The translations under genes and the position numbers were made by a program. The notes under the pieces are model-generated. The model did no database searches. It saw nothing but the letters and a program-made list of their open reading frames with translations, and had not been told where the DNA came from. A DNA stretch of 64,000 nt from positions 248,001 through 312,000 of the forward strand of contig NW_026111671.1 of assembly GCF_024679095.1 (NCBI RefSeq). Direction: 5' to 3'. This stretch comes from Eriocheir sinensis. Taxonomy: Eukaryota > Arthropoda > Malacostraca > Decapoda > Varunidae. Below, in pieces: positions 27,282 through 41,513 of this stretch (position 1 is its first letter; every line of letters starts with the position of its first letter).

Positions 27282-27870
27282 TTTACTCATACAAATTTAT
27301 ATTATTTTATTGGTATTTTGTTTATTTATTTTGATACGAATTACATGATTATATGTGTATTTTGTACATATTTTTTATACGTATTTACATTATTTAATGT
27401 GTATTTATTTATATTTTCATAAAAATTTCCGTTATTATATGTGCATTTGTATAAATATTTTGATACAAATTTACTTCATTTCATGTATTTTGTATATATA
27501 TTTCAATTCAAATTTAGCTTATTTTGTGTGTATTTTGTATATTTTCATACAAATTTTATTACTTCTGTGTATTTTTGTATATAGTTTTATATAAATTTAC
27601 GTTATTTTAAGTGTATTTTGTATATTTATATTTATATAAATACACATTCTTTTATTTGTATTTTGTTTATTTATTTTGATACGAATTTACATTATTCTAT
27701 GTGTATTTTGCATACATTTTTTTATACGTATTTACTTCATTTTAGGTGTATTTTGTATATATATTTTTATAGAAATCTACGTTATTTTATGTGTATTCGT
27801 ACATATTTTGAAACAGATATACATAGCTTTATATGTATTATGCATATCTATTTCAAAACAAATTTACCTA
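27282..27870 (+). repeat. Satellite block 23 (+)
   Basis: About 13 T-rich monomers. They are the inverse of a segment found A-rich at 40970-41510 and 59600-60140, and include the short variant GATACGAATTACATGATT. Orientation flips at TTACCTAAATCTACATA. Confidence 0.86.
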
Positions 27871-29180
27871 AATCTACATATAAAACAATTAAAATTTTTT
27901 TCAAAATATATTTACTAAAACAAATCAAATAACGTAGATTTCTATAAAAGTATATATACAAAATACATAAAATTAAGTAAATACGGATAAAAAAATGTAA
28001 ACAAAATACACATAAAATAATGTAAATTCGAAACAAAATAAATAAACAAAATACCAATAAAAAAACGTGTATTTGTATAAATATAAATGTACAAAATACA
28101 CATACAAAATAAACATAAAATAAGGTAAATTTGTAATGAAATATATGAACAAAATACACATAAAATAATGTAAATTTATATGAAAATATATATACAAATA
28201 CACATAAAATACCATGAATTTGTATAAAATTATATATTCAAAATAAATATTAAATAACGTAAATGCGTATAAAAATATATTTACAAAGTACATATAAAAT
28301 AATGTAAATTCGTATCAATATAAATGAACAAAATACCAATAAAATAACATATATTTGAATGAAAATAAATTTACTAAATACACATAACCTAACTAAAATT
28401 TGTATTGAAATATATACAAAAATACATAAAAATAATTTGAGTTTGTATGAAAATAGATATTCAAAATACACATAAAACTAGGTAAATTTCTTTTGAAATA
28501 TATATACAAAATACCCATAAAATATTGTAAATTTGTATCAAAATATATAAACAAATACACATAAAATAACGTAAATTTGTATGAAAAATATATACAAAAT
28601 ACACATAGAATAATGTCAAATCGTATCAAAATGAATGAGCAGAATATCAATAAAATAACGTAAATTTGTATGAAAATAAAGAAGCAAAATACCCATAAAA
28701 TAAAGCATATTTTTATAAAAATACATATAGAAAAATACACATAGAATAATTAAATTTGTATTAAAATTAATATACAAAATGCATATACAATAAATTTAAA
28801 TTTGATTATATTAAATGAAATAAATATACAAAATAAACATAATATAAGGTAAATTTGTAATAAAATATATGAAAAAATACACATAAAATAATATAAATTT
28901 GTATGAAAATATATATACAAATACACATTAAATAACATGAATTTGTATAAAATTTGTATCAAAATATATACTTATACACATAATAAAATAACGTAATTTT
29001 TTTTTATGAAAATGTATATACAAAATACACATAAAATAGTTTAAATACGTAGAAAAATATATACACAAAAAACACATAAAATAGTGTAAATATGTATGAA
29101 AATATATAAACAAATACACATCAAATAATGTAAATTTGGATAAAAAATATGTACAAAATTAACATTAAATAATGTAAATA
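27871..29180 (-). repeat. Satellite block 24 (-)
   Basis: About 29 A-rich monomers. Positions 27873-29055 pair inverted with 14610-15790, with coordinates summing to about 43663. The last stretch to 29180 matches, inverted, the beginning of block 9 near 7677. The block is therefore a composite of two sources. Confidence 0.88.
27873..29055 (-). repeat. Inverted repeat I2, right arm
   Basis: Partner of 14610-15790. A related but more diverged version is present at 26480-27290 and 16430-17160. Confidence 0.88.
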
Positions 29181-29880
29181 TATGTGTATCTTGCATATAT
29201 ATTTTATACAAATTTATTATCTATTATCTATTTTCATACAAATACACATTCTTTTCATGATATTTTGTTCATTTATTTTGACACGAATTTACATTATTTG
29301 ATATGTATTTTGTATATATATTTTACGTATGAAATCTACTTTATTTCATATGTATTTTGTATATATATTTTGAAACAGATTTACATTGTTTTATATGTAT
29401 TTTTGAATATCTCTTTCAATACAAATTTACCTTACTGTATATGCATTTTGTATATTTATTTCAATACAAATTTAAATATTTTATGTGTATTTTGGTAAAT
29501 ATATTTTTATAAAAAATGCGATAATTTTTGGGAATTTTGCATCTTTATTTTCATACAAATTTACATTATTTTATTGATATTCTGTGTATTTATTTTGATA
29601 CGATTTTACATTATTCTATTTGTTTTTTGTATATATTTTTTTATACACATTTACATTATTTAATGTGTATCTTGCATATATATTTTAAACAAATTTACGT
29701 TATTTTAAGTGTATTTGTTTATATATTTTCATTCAAATTTACATTATTTGATGTGTATTTTGTATATGTATTTCAATACAAATTTACCTAATTTTATGTG
29801 TATTTTGTATATTTCTTTTCAAACGAATTTAAATTATTTTTGTGTATTTTTGTATATAGTTTTATACAAATTTTGGTTAT
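29181..29880 (+). repeat. Satellite block 25 (+)
   Basis: About 16 T-rich monomers resembling 24090-24650. The cycle marker is at 29215-29232. A deletion near 29322-29345 has fused monomers through TATTTTACGTATGAAATC. Confidence 0.86.
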
Positions 29881-32133
<2,253 letters not shown>

Positions 32134-33466
32134 ATGTGTATTTTGTATATTTATTTTCATACAAATTGAAATTATTTTTGTTTATTTTTTTATATATTTT
32201 CATACAAATTTTCGTTATTTATTGTGTATTTTGTATATTTATTTTTTCTACAAATATACGTTCTTTTATATGAATTTTGTTTATTGAATTTGTAACGAAT
32301 TTACCTTATTTTGTATATCTATTTTCATACAAATTAAAATACTTTTGTGTATTTTTGTATATAGTTTTATATAAATTTACGTTATTTTATGTGTATTTTG
32401 TATATTTATATTTATACAAATACACATTCTTTTATTGGTATTTTGTATATTTATTTTGATACGAATTTACATTATTTTATGTGTATTTTGTATACATTTT
32501 TTTATACGTATTTACTTCATTTTATGTGTATTTTGTATATATATTTTTATAGAAATCTACGTTATTTTATGTGTATTCGTATATATATTTTAAACAAATT
32601 TACATTGTTTTATATGTATTTTGCATATCTATTTCAATACAAATTTACCTTATTGAATGTGTTTTTTGTATATTTATTTTAATACAAATTTAATTTTTTG
32701 ATGTGTATTTTGGTATATATATTTTATAAATAAAAAAAATGCGTTATTTTATGGGTATTTTTATAAATATTTTGATACAAATCTACATTATTTTATGTAT
32801 TTTGTATATACATTTCAATTCAAATTTAGCTTATTTTATCTGTATTTTGTATATCTATTTTCATACGAATTTAATTACTTCTGTGTATTTTTGTATATAG
32901 TTTTATACAAAGTTACGTTATTTTATGTGTATTTTGTATATTTATATTTATACAAATACACATTCTTTTATTGGTATTTTGTTTATTTATTTTGATACGA
33001 ATTTACATTATTTTATGTGTATTTTGTATAGATTTTCTTATACGTATTTACTTCATTTTATGTGTATTTTGTATATATATTTTTATTCAAATCTACGTTA
33101 TTTTATGTGTATTCGTATATATATTCTGAAACAAATTTACATTGTTTTATATGTATTTTGCATATCTATTTCAATACGGATTTACCTTATTGTATGTGTA
33201 TTTTGTATATTTATTTTAATACAAATTAATTTTTTCATGTGTATTTTGGTATATATATATTTTTATAAAAAATGCGTTATTTAATGGGTATTTTGCATCT
33301 ATTTTCATACAAATTTACATTGTTTTATTAATATTCTGTGTATTTATTTTGATACGATTTTACATTATTCTATTTGTGTTTTGTATATATTTTTTTTATA
33401 CATATTTACATTATTTAATGTGTATTTTGTATATTTTAAAACAAATTTACGTTATTTTATGCGCAT
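32134..33466 (+). repeat. Satellite block 27, part left of the retrotransposon (+)
   Basis: About 30 T-rich monomers. From about 32763 the sequence is a further copy of the 6341-7117 and 52769-53545 segments. It stops at GCGCAT (33461-33466), where the retrotransposon starts, and resumes at 36385. Confidence 0.9.
33461..33466 (+). other. Retrotransposon target site, left half
   Basis: GCGCAT here and CTGTTAAAAT from 36386 are continuous as GCGCATCTGTTAAAAT in three uninterrupted copies (2822, 49262, 53430) and, with one base change, at 7003. The insertion point therefore falls right after GCGCAT. The only possible target duplication is AT or T (33465-33466 and 36384-36385). Confidence 0.88.
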
Positions 33467-33468
33467 TT

Positions 33469-34045
33469 TATGTGGAACATCATCTCTCCTCCTCTAAACC
33501 TCACCTTCTCTTCCTTACCGAAACACAGGTTTCTGAGGCTACTGACAGCAATCTCTACTCTGTTCCCTCCTACTATCTCTATCCTAAATTTCAATCCAAA
33601 GCCGGATGTTGCGCCTACGTGCGCAACGACATCACTTGCTCTCGTGCCCACGACCTTGACTCTTCTGAATTTTCCACCATCTGGTTAAGACTTCACTGTC
33701 ATTCTATTACTAAATACATCTGTGCTGTTTATCTCTCACCTAACTCTACCAACTATGTAAAATTCTTTGACTATTTGAATTCTAAAGTGGAGCACATCTT
33801 GACCCACTCTCCCTTCGCTGAAATCTCCATCCTAGGAGATTTCAATGTTCACCACCAGCTTTGGCTTTCATCCTCTTTCACTGACCATCCTGGTGAACAA
33901 GCCTACAACTTTGCTATCCTCAACGACCTAGAGCAGTTGGTCCAGCACCCTACACGTATTCCTGACCGTCTTGGAGATCGGCCCAACATTCTAGACCTCT
34001 TCCTTACCTCAAACCCTTCTGCTTATTCTGTCAAACTGTTCTCCG
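33469..34045 (+). pseudogene. Endonuclease domain, N-terminal fragment (frame 1)
   Basis: About 192 codons, open from the insertion point with no start codon of its own. The element reads in from [23 protein letters not shown] carries the conserved Glu (codon 33520-33522) and ILGDFNVHH holds the GDFN metal/catalytic motif (33835-33846). YLSPN, HPTRI and [11 protein letters not shown] follow in the order usual for LINE APE endonucleases. The protein would nick target DNA to prime reverse transcription. The N-terminal Asn motif is absent because of the truncation. The frame is lost near 34036-34045, just before the GSSDHN motif, which continues in frame 2. Confidence 0.9.
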
Positions 34046-34195
34046 TTGGGCTCCTCCGATCACAATCTTATTTCTGCATCCTGTCCTATCGCTCCTGTAC
34101 ATCCTCTGGACCCACCGAAGAGGCGATGCTTCTGGCATTTTGCTTCAGCTCGGTGGGACGACCTGAGGATGTGGTTTTCCGATTTCGTGGAATGA
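34046..34195 (+). pseudogene. Endonuclease domain, C-terminal fragment (frame 2) with stop
   Basis: Frame 2 reads [14 protein letters not shown], the conserved SDHN catalytic motif near the end of APE endonucleases, then [19 protein letters not shown]. It meets an in-frame TGA at 34193-34195. A third frame reads [10 protein letters not shown] across the same place, which looks like the original coding continuation. That implies two compensating small indels around 34187-34215 rather than a simple point nonsense change. Confidence 0.85.
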
Positions 34196-34746
34196 TTATT
34201 GCTTCCAGGAGACAGACCCTCTGTGTGTGCTCAGCGCATCACAGAGGTGATTGTCTCTGGAATGGAGGCATACATTCCTCGTTCTTTCTCTACTCCTCAC
34301 GCTAAAAAGCCTTGGTTTAATCACGCTTGTTCTCGTGCTGTCAATGATAGAGAGGTAGCTCACAAAAGATACCAGAGCCTTCAAACTAATGCTAATTATG
34401 AACTTTACATTTCTGCCCGAAATCGTGCCAAATCTATTCTCCGACTAACCAAAAATTCTTTCATTAATAGAAAATGTCAAAACCTTGCTTTCTCTAACTC
34501 TTCCCGTGACTTCTGGCATCTAGCCAAAAACATCTCCTCCAACTTCACTTCTTCATCTTTCCCTCCACTCCTCAGTCCTGACGGCAACACTGCCGTCTCA
34601 TCTATCTCTAAGGCTGAACTCTTCTCTCAAACTTTTTCTAAAAACTCCACTCTGGACGATTCTGGGCATATTCCTCCTACTCATCCCCCCTCTGACTCCT
34701 TTATGCCTGTTATAAAGATTCTTCAAAATGATGTTTTCTATGCCCT
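34196..34746 (+). pseudogene. Endonuclease-RT linker and RT N-terminal part (frame 2)
   Basis: About 183 codons including [38 protein letters not shown] and FINRKCQNLAFSNSSRDFWH. This region joins endonuclease to reverse transcriptase in Jockey-type ORF2 and includes the KxWF and RDFW signatures. It ends at LQNDVFYAL, where the reading passes to frame 3 near 34745. Comparing GCCCTCTGGCC with the expected Ala-Leu-x-Gly suggests loss of two bases. Confidence 0.87.
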
Positions 34747-35579
34747 CTGGCCTCAATCCTCAGAAGGCTTATGGACCTGATGGAGTGCCTCCTATTGTCC
34801 TTAAAAACTGTGCCTCCGTGCTGTTACCCTGCCTGGTCAAACTCTTTCGCCTCTGCCTGTCAACATCTACCTTTCCTTCTTGCTGGAAGTATGCCTTCAC
34901 ACAGCCTGTACCTAAGAAGGGTGACCGCTCCAATCCCTCAAACTACCGTCCTAATGCTTTACTTTCTTGTCTATCTAAAGCTTTTGAATCAATCCTTAAC
35001 CGTAAGATTCAAAAGCACCTTTCCACTTCTGACCTTCTATCTGATCGCCAGTATGGGTTCCGCAAGGGGCGTTCTACTGGTGATCTCCTAGCCTTCTTAA
35101 CTGACTCTTGGTCATCCTCTCTTATCCGTTTCGGTGAAACTTTTGCTATTGCGCTGGACATATCAAAAGCTTTTGATAGGGTCTGGCACAAATCTTTGCT
35201 TTCTAAACTACCCTCCTACGGTTTCTATCCTTCTCTCTGTACCTTTATCTCCAGTTTCCTTCCTGACCGTTCTTTTTCTGCCGTGGTAGACGGTCACTGT
35301 TCTTCCCCTAAATCTATTAACAGTGGTGTCCCACAGGGTTCTGTCCTATCTCCCACTCTTTTTCTGTTGTTCATTGATGATCTTCTGTCCAAAACGAACT
35401 GTCCTATCCATTCCTACGCCGATGATTCCACTCTGCATTATTCAACTTCTTTTAATAGAAGACCCACCCTTCAGGAACTTAACGACTCAAGGCTGGAGGC
35501 TGCAGAACGCTTAGCCTCAGACCTTACCATTATTTCCGATTGGGGCAAGACGACCCTGGTGTCCTTCAACGCCTCAAAA
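34747..35579 (+). pseudogene. Reverse transcriptase core (frame 3)
   Basis: About 277 codons containing the RT fingers and palm. AYGPDGVPP comes first, then PVPKKGDRSNPSNYRP and GFRKGRSTGDLLAFL. Motif A is ALDISKAFDRVWH, with catalytic Asp codon 35157-35159. Motif B is SGVPQGSVLSP (35322-35354). Motif C is YADD (35415-35426). All three catalytic aspartates are intact, so this is the best-preserved part of the element. NYRPNALLS has Asn where related elements usually have a small or hydrophobic residue. The frame is lost after FNASKT at about 35577-35582, consistent with a 2-base loss beside an A5 run. Confidence 0.92.
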
Positions 35580-36252
35580 ACAGTTTCTCCACCTATCCAC
35601 TCGACACAATCTTCCAAACAACTATCCCCTATTCTTTGACAACACCCAGCTATCACCTTCCTCAACACTAAACATCCTCGGTCTATCCTTAACTCAAAAT
35701 CTCAACTGGAAACTTCATATCTCATCTCTTACTAAATCAGCTTCCTCGAGGCTGGGCGTTCTGTACCGTCTCCGCCAGTTCTTCTCCCCTGCACAGTTGC
35801 TGTCCATATACAGGGGCCTTGTCCGCCCTCGTATGGAGTATGCATCTCATGTGTGGGGGCTCCACCACACAGCTCTTCTGGACAGAGTGGAGGCAAAGGC
35901 TCTTCGTCTCATCAGCTCTCCTCCTCATACTGATAGTCTTCTACCTCTTAAATTCCGCCGCAATGTTGCCTCTCTTTCTATCTTCTATCGATATTTCCAC
36001 GCTGACTGCTCTTCTGAACTTGCTAACTGCATGCCTCCCCCCCTACCGCTTCCTAGCTGCACTCGACTTTCTACTCCTGCTCATCCCTATACTGTCCAAA
36101 CCCCTTATGCAAGAGTTAACCAGCATCTTCACTCTTTCATCCCTCACGCTGGTAAACTCTGGAACAATCTTCCTTCATCTGTATTTCCTCCTGCCTACGA
36201 CTTGAACTCTTTCAAGAGGAGGGTATCAGGACACCTCTCCTCCCGAAACTGA
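35580..36252 (+). pseudogene. RT thumb and C-terminal region of ORF2 (frame 1)
   Basis: From CAG at 35581 frame 1 reads QFLHLSTRHNLPNNYPLFF and stays open for 224 codons to a TGA at 36250-36252. Recognisable stretches are LGVLYRLRQFFSP, YRGLVRPRMEYASHVWG, LPLKFRRNVASLSIFYRY, FIPHAGKLWNNLPSSVFP and FKRRVSGHLSSRN. These make up the conserved C-terminal part of Jockey-type ORF2 proteins. No RNase H domain is present. The terminal stop looks like the original one because the 3' UTR starts right after it. Confidence 0.9.
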
Positions 36253-36361
36253 CTTATCTTTCGGCCGCCTCTTTGGATTCTTTTTAGGAGCAGCGAGTAG
36301 CGGGCTTTTTTTTTTTATTAATGTTTACTTTTTTGTGCCCTTGAGCTGTCTCCTTTGCTGT
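36253..36361 (+). other. Retrotransposon 3' UTR
   Basis: 109 bp between the ORF2 stop and the A tail. It contains GGAGCAGCGAGTAGCGGGC, which can pair partly with itself, a T-rich run at 36308-36317, and GTGCCCTTGAGCTG close to the end. No AATAAA is visible. In LINEs this end is what the RT recognises. That role is family knowledge. Confidence 0.8.
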
Positions 36362-36384
36362 AAAAAAAAAAAAAAAAAAAAAAA
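36362..36384 (+). repeat. Retrotransposon poly(A) tail, 23 A
   Basis: An uninterrupted A23 run directly after GTCTCCTTTGCTGT and directly before the satellite sequence TCTGTTAAAAT. It marks the 3' insertion junction of a poly(A)-ended LINE. Confidence 0.96.
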
Positions 36385-36492
36385 TCTGTTAAAATATTTT
36401 GATACAAATTTACATTATTTTATGTATTTTGTATATATATTTCAATACAAATTTAGTTTATTTTATGTATATTTTGTATATCTATTTTCATT
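36385..36492 (+). repeat. Satellite block 27, part right of the retrotransposon (+)
   Basis: About 2.4 T-rich monomers resuming the interrupted segment at TCTGTTAAAATATTTTG. It ends at TTTTCATTTG/TATCAAAATAAATA, the same junction as at 2937, 7117, 49375 and 53545 with one base change. Confidence 0.9.
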
Positions 36493-36795
36493 TGTATCAA
36501 AATAAATAAACAAAATAGCAATAAAATAATGTAAATTTGTATGAGAAAACATATACAAATGCACATAAAATAAAGTAAATTTGCAAATTTGTATTGAAAT
36601 AGATATGCAAAGTACATATAAAACAATGTAAATTTGTTTCAAAATATATATACGAATACACATAAAATAACGTAGATTTCTATAAAAAATATGTACAAAA
36701 TACACATAAAATGAAGTAAATACGTATAAAAAAATGAATACAAAAAATACGTAAAAATCGTATCAAAATAAATAAACAAAATACCAGTAAAAGAA

Positions 36796-38335
36796 TGTGT
36801 ATTTGTAAAAATATAAATATACAAAATACACATTAAATATCGTAAATTTGTATAAAACTATATACAAAAATACACAGAAGTAATTAAATATGTATGAAAA
36901 TATATATACAAAATACAGCTAAATTAAGCTAAATTTGAATTGAAATGTACATACAAAATACATAAAATAATGTAAATCTGTATCAAAATATTTATACAAA
37001 TACATATAATAACGTTGATTTGTTTAAAAATATATAAACAAAATACACATTAAGTAATGTAAATACGTATAAAAAATATGTACAAAATACACATATAATC
37101 ATGTAATTCGTATCAAAATAAATAAACAAAATAGCAATAAAATAATGTAAATTTGTATGAGAAAACATATACAAATAACGCAAATTTCTATAAAAATATA
37201 TGTACAAAAATACACATAAAATAAAGTAAATTTGCAAAAAAATATGTATACAAAACACACACTAAATAATGTAAATCCGTACATAAAATAACCTAAATTT
37301 GTATAAAACAATATACAAAAATAAACAAAAATAATTTAAATTTGTTTGAAAAGAAATATACAAAATACACATAAAATTAGGTAAATTTGTATAGAAATAC
37401 ATATACAAAATACACATCAAATAATGTAAATTTGAATGAAAATATATAAACAAATACACTTAAAACAACGTAAATTTGTATAAAATATATATGCAAGATA
37501 CACATTAAATAATGTAAATGTGTATAAAAAAATATATATACAAAAAACAAATAGAATAATGTAAAATCGTATCAAAATAAATACACAGAATATCAATAAA
37601 ATAATGTAAATTTGTATGAAAATAAAGATACAAAATTCCCAAAAATTATCGCATTTTTTATAAAAATATATTTACCAAAATACACATAAAATATTTAAAT
37701 TTGTATTGAAATAAATATACAAAATGCATATACAGTAAGGTAAATTTGTATTGAAAGAGATATTCAAAAATACATATAAAACAATGTAAATTTGTTTCAA
37801 AATATATATACGAATACACATAAAATAAAGTAGATTTCTATAGAAATATCTATACAAAATACATATGAAATTATGTAAATACGTATAAAAATATATATAC
37901 AAAATACATATCAAATAATGTAAATTCGTGTCAAAATAAATAAACAAAATATCATGAAAAGAATGTGTATTTGTATGAAAATAGATAATAGATAATAAAT
38001 TTGTATAAAATATATATGCAAGATACACATTAAATAATGTAAATATGTATAAAAAAGTATATACAAAAAACAAATAGAATAATGCAACATCGTATCAAAA
38101 TAAATACACCGAATATTAATAAAATAATGTAAATTTGTATGAAAATAAAGATGCAAAATTCCCATAAAATAGTGCATTTCTTATAAAAATATATATACCA
38201 AAATACACATAAAATATTTAAATTTGCATTGAAATAAATATACAAAATGCACATACAATAAGGTAAATTTGTATTGAAAGAGATATGCAAAAAAATATAT
38301 AAAACAATGTAAATTTGTTTCAAAATATATATACG
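36796..38335 (-). repeat. Direct repeat D4, copy 1
   Basis: 1.5 kb repeated at 39458-40985 (offset about 2.65 kb). It overlaps a further direct copy at 17890-19133, with which it shares the short deletion giving TAAAAATCGTATC, so those two are closest relatives on that side. Confidence 0.87.
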
Positions 38336-39457
38336 AATACAAATAAAAAAACGTAGATTTCTATAAAAAATATATATACAAAATACACATAAAATTAAGT
38401 AAATACGTATAAAAAAATGTATACAAAATACACATAAAATAATGTATTTTCGAATTAAAATAAATGTAAATTTGAATGAAATATAAAAAAAAAACACTTA
38501 AAATAACGTAAATTTGTATAAAATATATATGCAAGATAGACATTAAATAATGTAAATGTGTATAAAAAAATATATACAAAAAACAAATAGAATAATGTAA
38601 AATCGTATCAAAATAAATACACAGAATATCAATAAAATAATGTAAATTTGTATGAAAATAAAGATTCAAAATTCCCAAAAATTATCGCATTTTTTATAAA
38701 AATATATATACCAAAATACACATAAAATATTTAAATTTGTATTGAAATAAATATACAAAATGCATATACAGTAAGGTAAATTTGTATTAAAAGAGATATT
38801 CAAAAATACATATATAACAATGTAAATTTGTTTCAAAATATATATACGAATACACATAAAATAAAGTAGATTTCTATAGAAATATATATACAAAATACAT
38901 ATGAAATTATGTAAATACGTATAAAATATATATACAAAATACATATCAAATAATGTAAATTCGTGTCAAAATAAATAAACAAAATATCATGAAAAGAATG
39001 TGTATTTGTATAAAAATAGATAATAGATAATAAATATGTATAAATATATATATGCAAGATACTCATTAAATAATGTAAATATGTATAAAAAAGTATATAC
39101 AAAAAACAAATAGAATAATGTAAAATCGTATCAAAATAAATACACAGAATATCAATAAAATAATGTAAATTTGTATGAAAATAAAGATGCAAAATTCCCA
39201 TAAAATAGCGCATTTCTTATAAAAATATATATACCAAAATACACATAAAATATTTAAATTTGTATTGAAATAAATATACAAAATGCACATACAATAAGGT
39301 AAATTTGTATTGAAAGAGATATGCAAAAATACATATAAAACAATGTAAATTTGTTTCAAAATATATATACGAATACAAATAAAAAAAACGTAGATTTCTA
39401 TAAAAATATATATACAAAATACACATAAAATTAAGTAAATACGTATAAAAAAATGTG

Positions 39458-40985
39458 TATTTGTAAAAATATAAATATACAAAATACACATAAAATATCG
39501 TAAATTTGTATAAAACTGTATACAAAAATACACAGAAGTAATTAAATTTGTATGAAAATATATATACAAAATACAGCTAAAATAAGCTAAATTTGAATTG
39601 AAATGTACATACAAAATACATAAAATAATGTAAATCTGTATCAAAATATTTATACAAATACATATAATAACGTAGATTTGTTTAAAAATATATAAACAAA
39701 ATACACATTAAGTAATGTAAATACGTATAAAAAAATATGTACAAAATACACATATAATCATGTAATTCGTATCAAAATAAATAAACAAAATAGCAATAAA
39801 ATAATGTAAATTTGTATGAGAAAACATATACAAATAACGCAAATTTCTATAAAAATATATGTACAAAATGCATATAAAATAAAGTAAATTTGCATAAAAA
39901 TATATATACAAAACACACACTAAATAATGTAAATGCGTACATAAAATAACCTAAATTTGTATAAAACTATATACAAAAATACACAAAAATAATTTAAATT
40001 TGTTTGAAAAGAAATATACAAAATACACATATAATTAGGTAAATTTGTATTGAAATACATATACAAAATACACATCAAATAATGTAAATATGAATGAAAT
40101 TATATAAACAAATACACTTAAAATAACGTAAATTTGTATAAAATATATATGCAAGATACACATTAAATAATGTAAATGTGTATAAAAAAATATATACAAA
40201 AAACAAATAGAATAATGTAAAATCGTATCAAAATAAATACACAGAATATCAATAAAATAATGTAAATTTGTATGAAAATAAAGATACAAAATTCCCAAAA
40301 ATTATCGCATTTTTTATAAAAATATATTTACCAAAATACACATAAAATATTTAAATTTGTGTTGAAATAAATATACAAAATGCATATACAGTAAGGTAAA
40401 TTTGTATTGAAAGAGATATTCAAAAATACATATAAAACAATGTAAATTTGTTTCAAAATATATATACGAATACACATAAAATAAAGTAGATTTCTATAGA
40501 AATATATATACAAAATACATATGAAATTATGTAAATACGTATAAAAATAGATATACAAAATACATATCAAATAATGTAAATTCGTGTCAAAATAAATAAA
40601 CAAAATATCATGAAAAGAATGTGTATTTGTATGAAAATAGATAATAGATAATAAATTTGAATAAAATATATATGCAAGATACACATTAAATAATGTAAAT
40701 ATGTATAAAAAAGTATATACAAAAAAAAATAGAATAATGTAACATCGTATCAAAATAAATACACCAAATATTAATAAAATAATGGAAATTTGTATGAAAA
40801 TAAATATGCAAAATTCCCATAAAATAGCGCATTTCTTATAAAAATATATATACCAAAATACACATAAAATATTTAAATTTGCATTGAAATAAATATACAA
40901 AATGCACATACAATAAGGTAAATTTGTATTGAAAGAGATATGCAAAAATACATATAAAACAATGTAAATTTGTTTCAAAATATAT
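39458..40985 (-). repeat. Direct repeat D4, copy 2
   Basis: Second copy of 36796-38335. It lacks the AATACGTAAAAATCG deletion variant upstream, which marks it as a separate lineage from 17890-19133. Confidence 0.86.
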
Positions 40986-41513
40986 ATACGAATACACATA
41001 AAATAACGTAGATTTCTATAAAAATATATATACAAAATACACATAAAATGAAGTAAATACCTATAAAAAAATGTATACAAAATACACATAAAATAATGTA
41101 AATTCGTATCAAAATAAATAAAGAAAATACCAATAAAAGAATGTGTATTTGTATAAATATAAATATACAAAATACACATAAAATAACGTAAATTTATATA
41201 AAACTATATACAAAAATACACAGAAGTAATTAAATTTGTATGAAAATATACAAATACACACAAAATAAGCTAAATTTGAATTGAAATATATATACAAAAT
41301 ACATGAAATAAAGTAAATTTGTATCAAAATATTTATACAAATACACATATAATAACGTAAACTTGTATGAAAATATATAAACAAAATACACATTAAATAA
41401 TGTAAATACGTATAAAGAAATATGTACAAAATACACATTTAATCATGTAATTCGTATCAAAATAAATAAACAAAATACCAATAAAATAATATAAATTTGT
41501 ATGAGTAAATACA

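Larger units (their letters stand above)
33467..36384 (+). mobile_element. 5'-truncated Jockey-like non-LTR retrotransposon
   Basis: A 2.9-kb insert of much higher GC than its surroundings. It encodes, in order, an APE-type endonuclease, a reverse transcriptase and a C-terminal region, then a short 3' UTR and a 23-A tail. Such elements copy themselves by nicking the target and reverse transcribing their RNA in place. The order endonuclease then RT without RNase H, the ALDISKAFDRVWH and YADDST motifs and the poly(A) end fit the Jockey clade, and the protein resembles copies common in crab genomes (from memory). ORF1 and the first endonuclease motif are missing, as expected for 5' truncation. 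At least three frameshifts and a stop show it is dead. An I- or CR1-like origin cannot be excluded without a phylogeny. Confidence 0.93.
36493..41513 (-). repeat. Satellite block 28 (-), the longest single-orientation block
   Basis: About 112 A-rich monomers. Two copies of a 1.5-kb segment lie in it (36796-38335 and 39458-40985). The 12-monomer marker is at about 37980, 39019 and 40638. A frame on the minus strand stays open for 283 codons (40328-41179). A breakpoint GAATTAAAATAAATGTAAATT near 38452-38472 fuses two unlike monomers. From about 40955 the sequence starts the duplication repeated at 59585. The right junction is ACACAGTTGCATATTT. Confidence 0.91.

Noticed and set aside
33349..33468. 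N-terminal extension of the endonuclease frame back to an ATG at 33349
   Set aside because: Those 40 codons are satellite sequence read through by chance. The element begins at about 33467, as empty-site copies show.
33457..33651. Minus-strand and alternative-frame open stretches inside the retrotransposon (also 34196-34384, 35009-35191, 35471-35668, 35737-35928, 34771-35091, 35819-36205)
   Set aside because: They are shadows of the endonuclease and RT coding frames and show no motif of their own.
36253..36384. Independent SINE at the 3' end of the retrotransposon
   Set aside because: No tRNA-like or 5S-like promoter boxes were found. The segment follows directly from the ORF2 stop and is better read as the element's own 3' UTR and tail.
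33467..36384. LTR retrotransposon or retrovirus
   Set aside because: No terminal repeats, protease, integrase or RNase H were seen. The order endonuclease then RT and the poly(A) end fit a non-LTR element.
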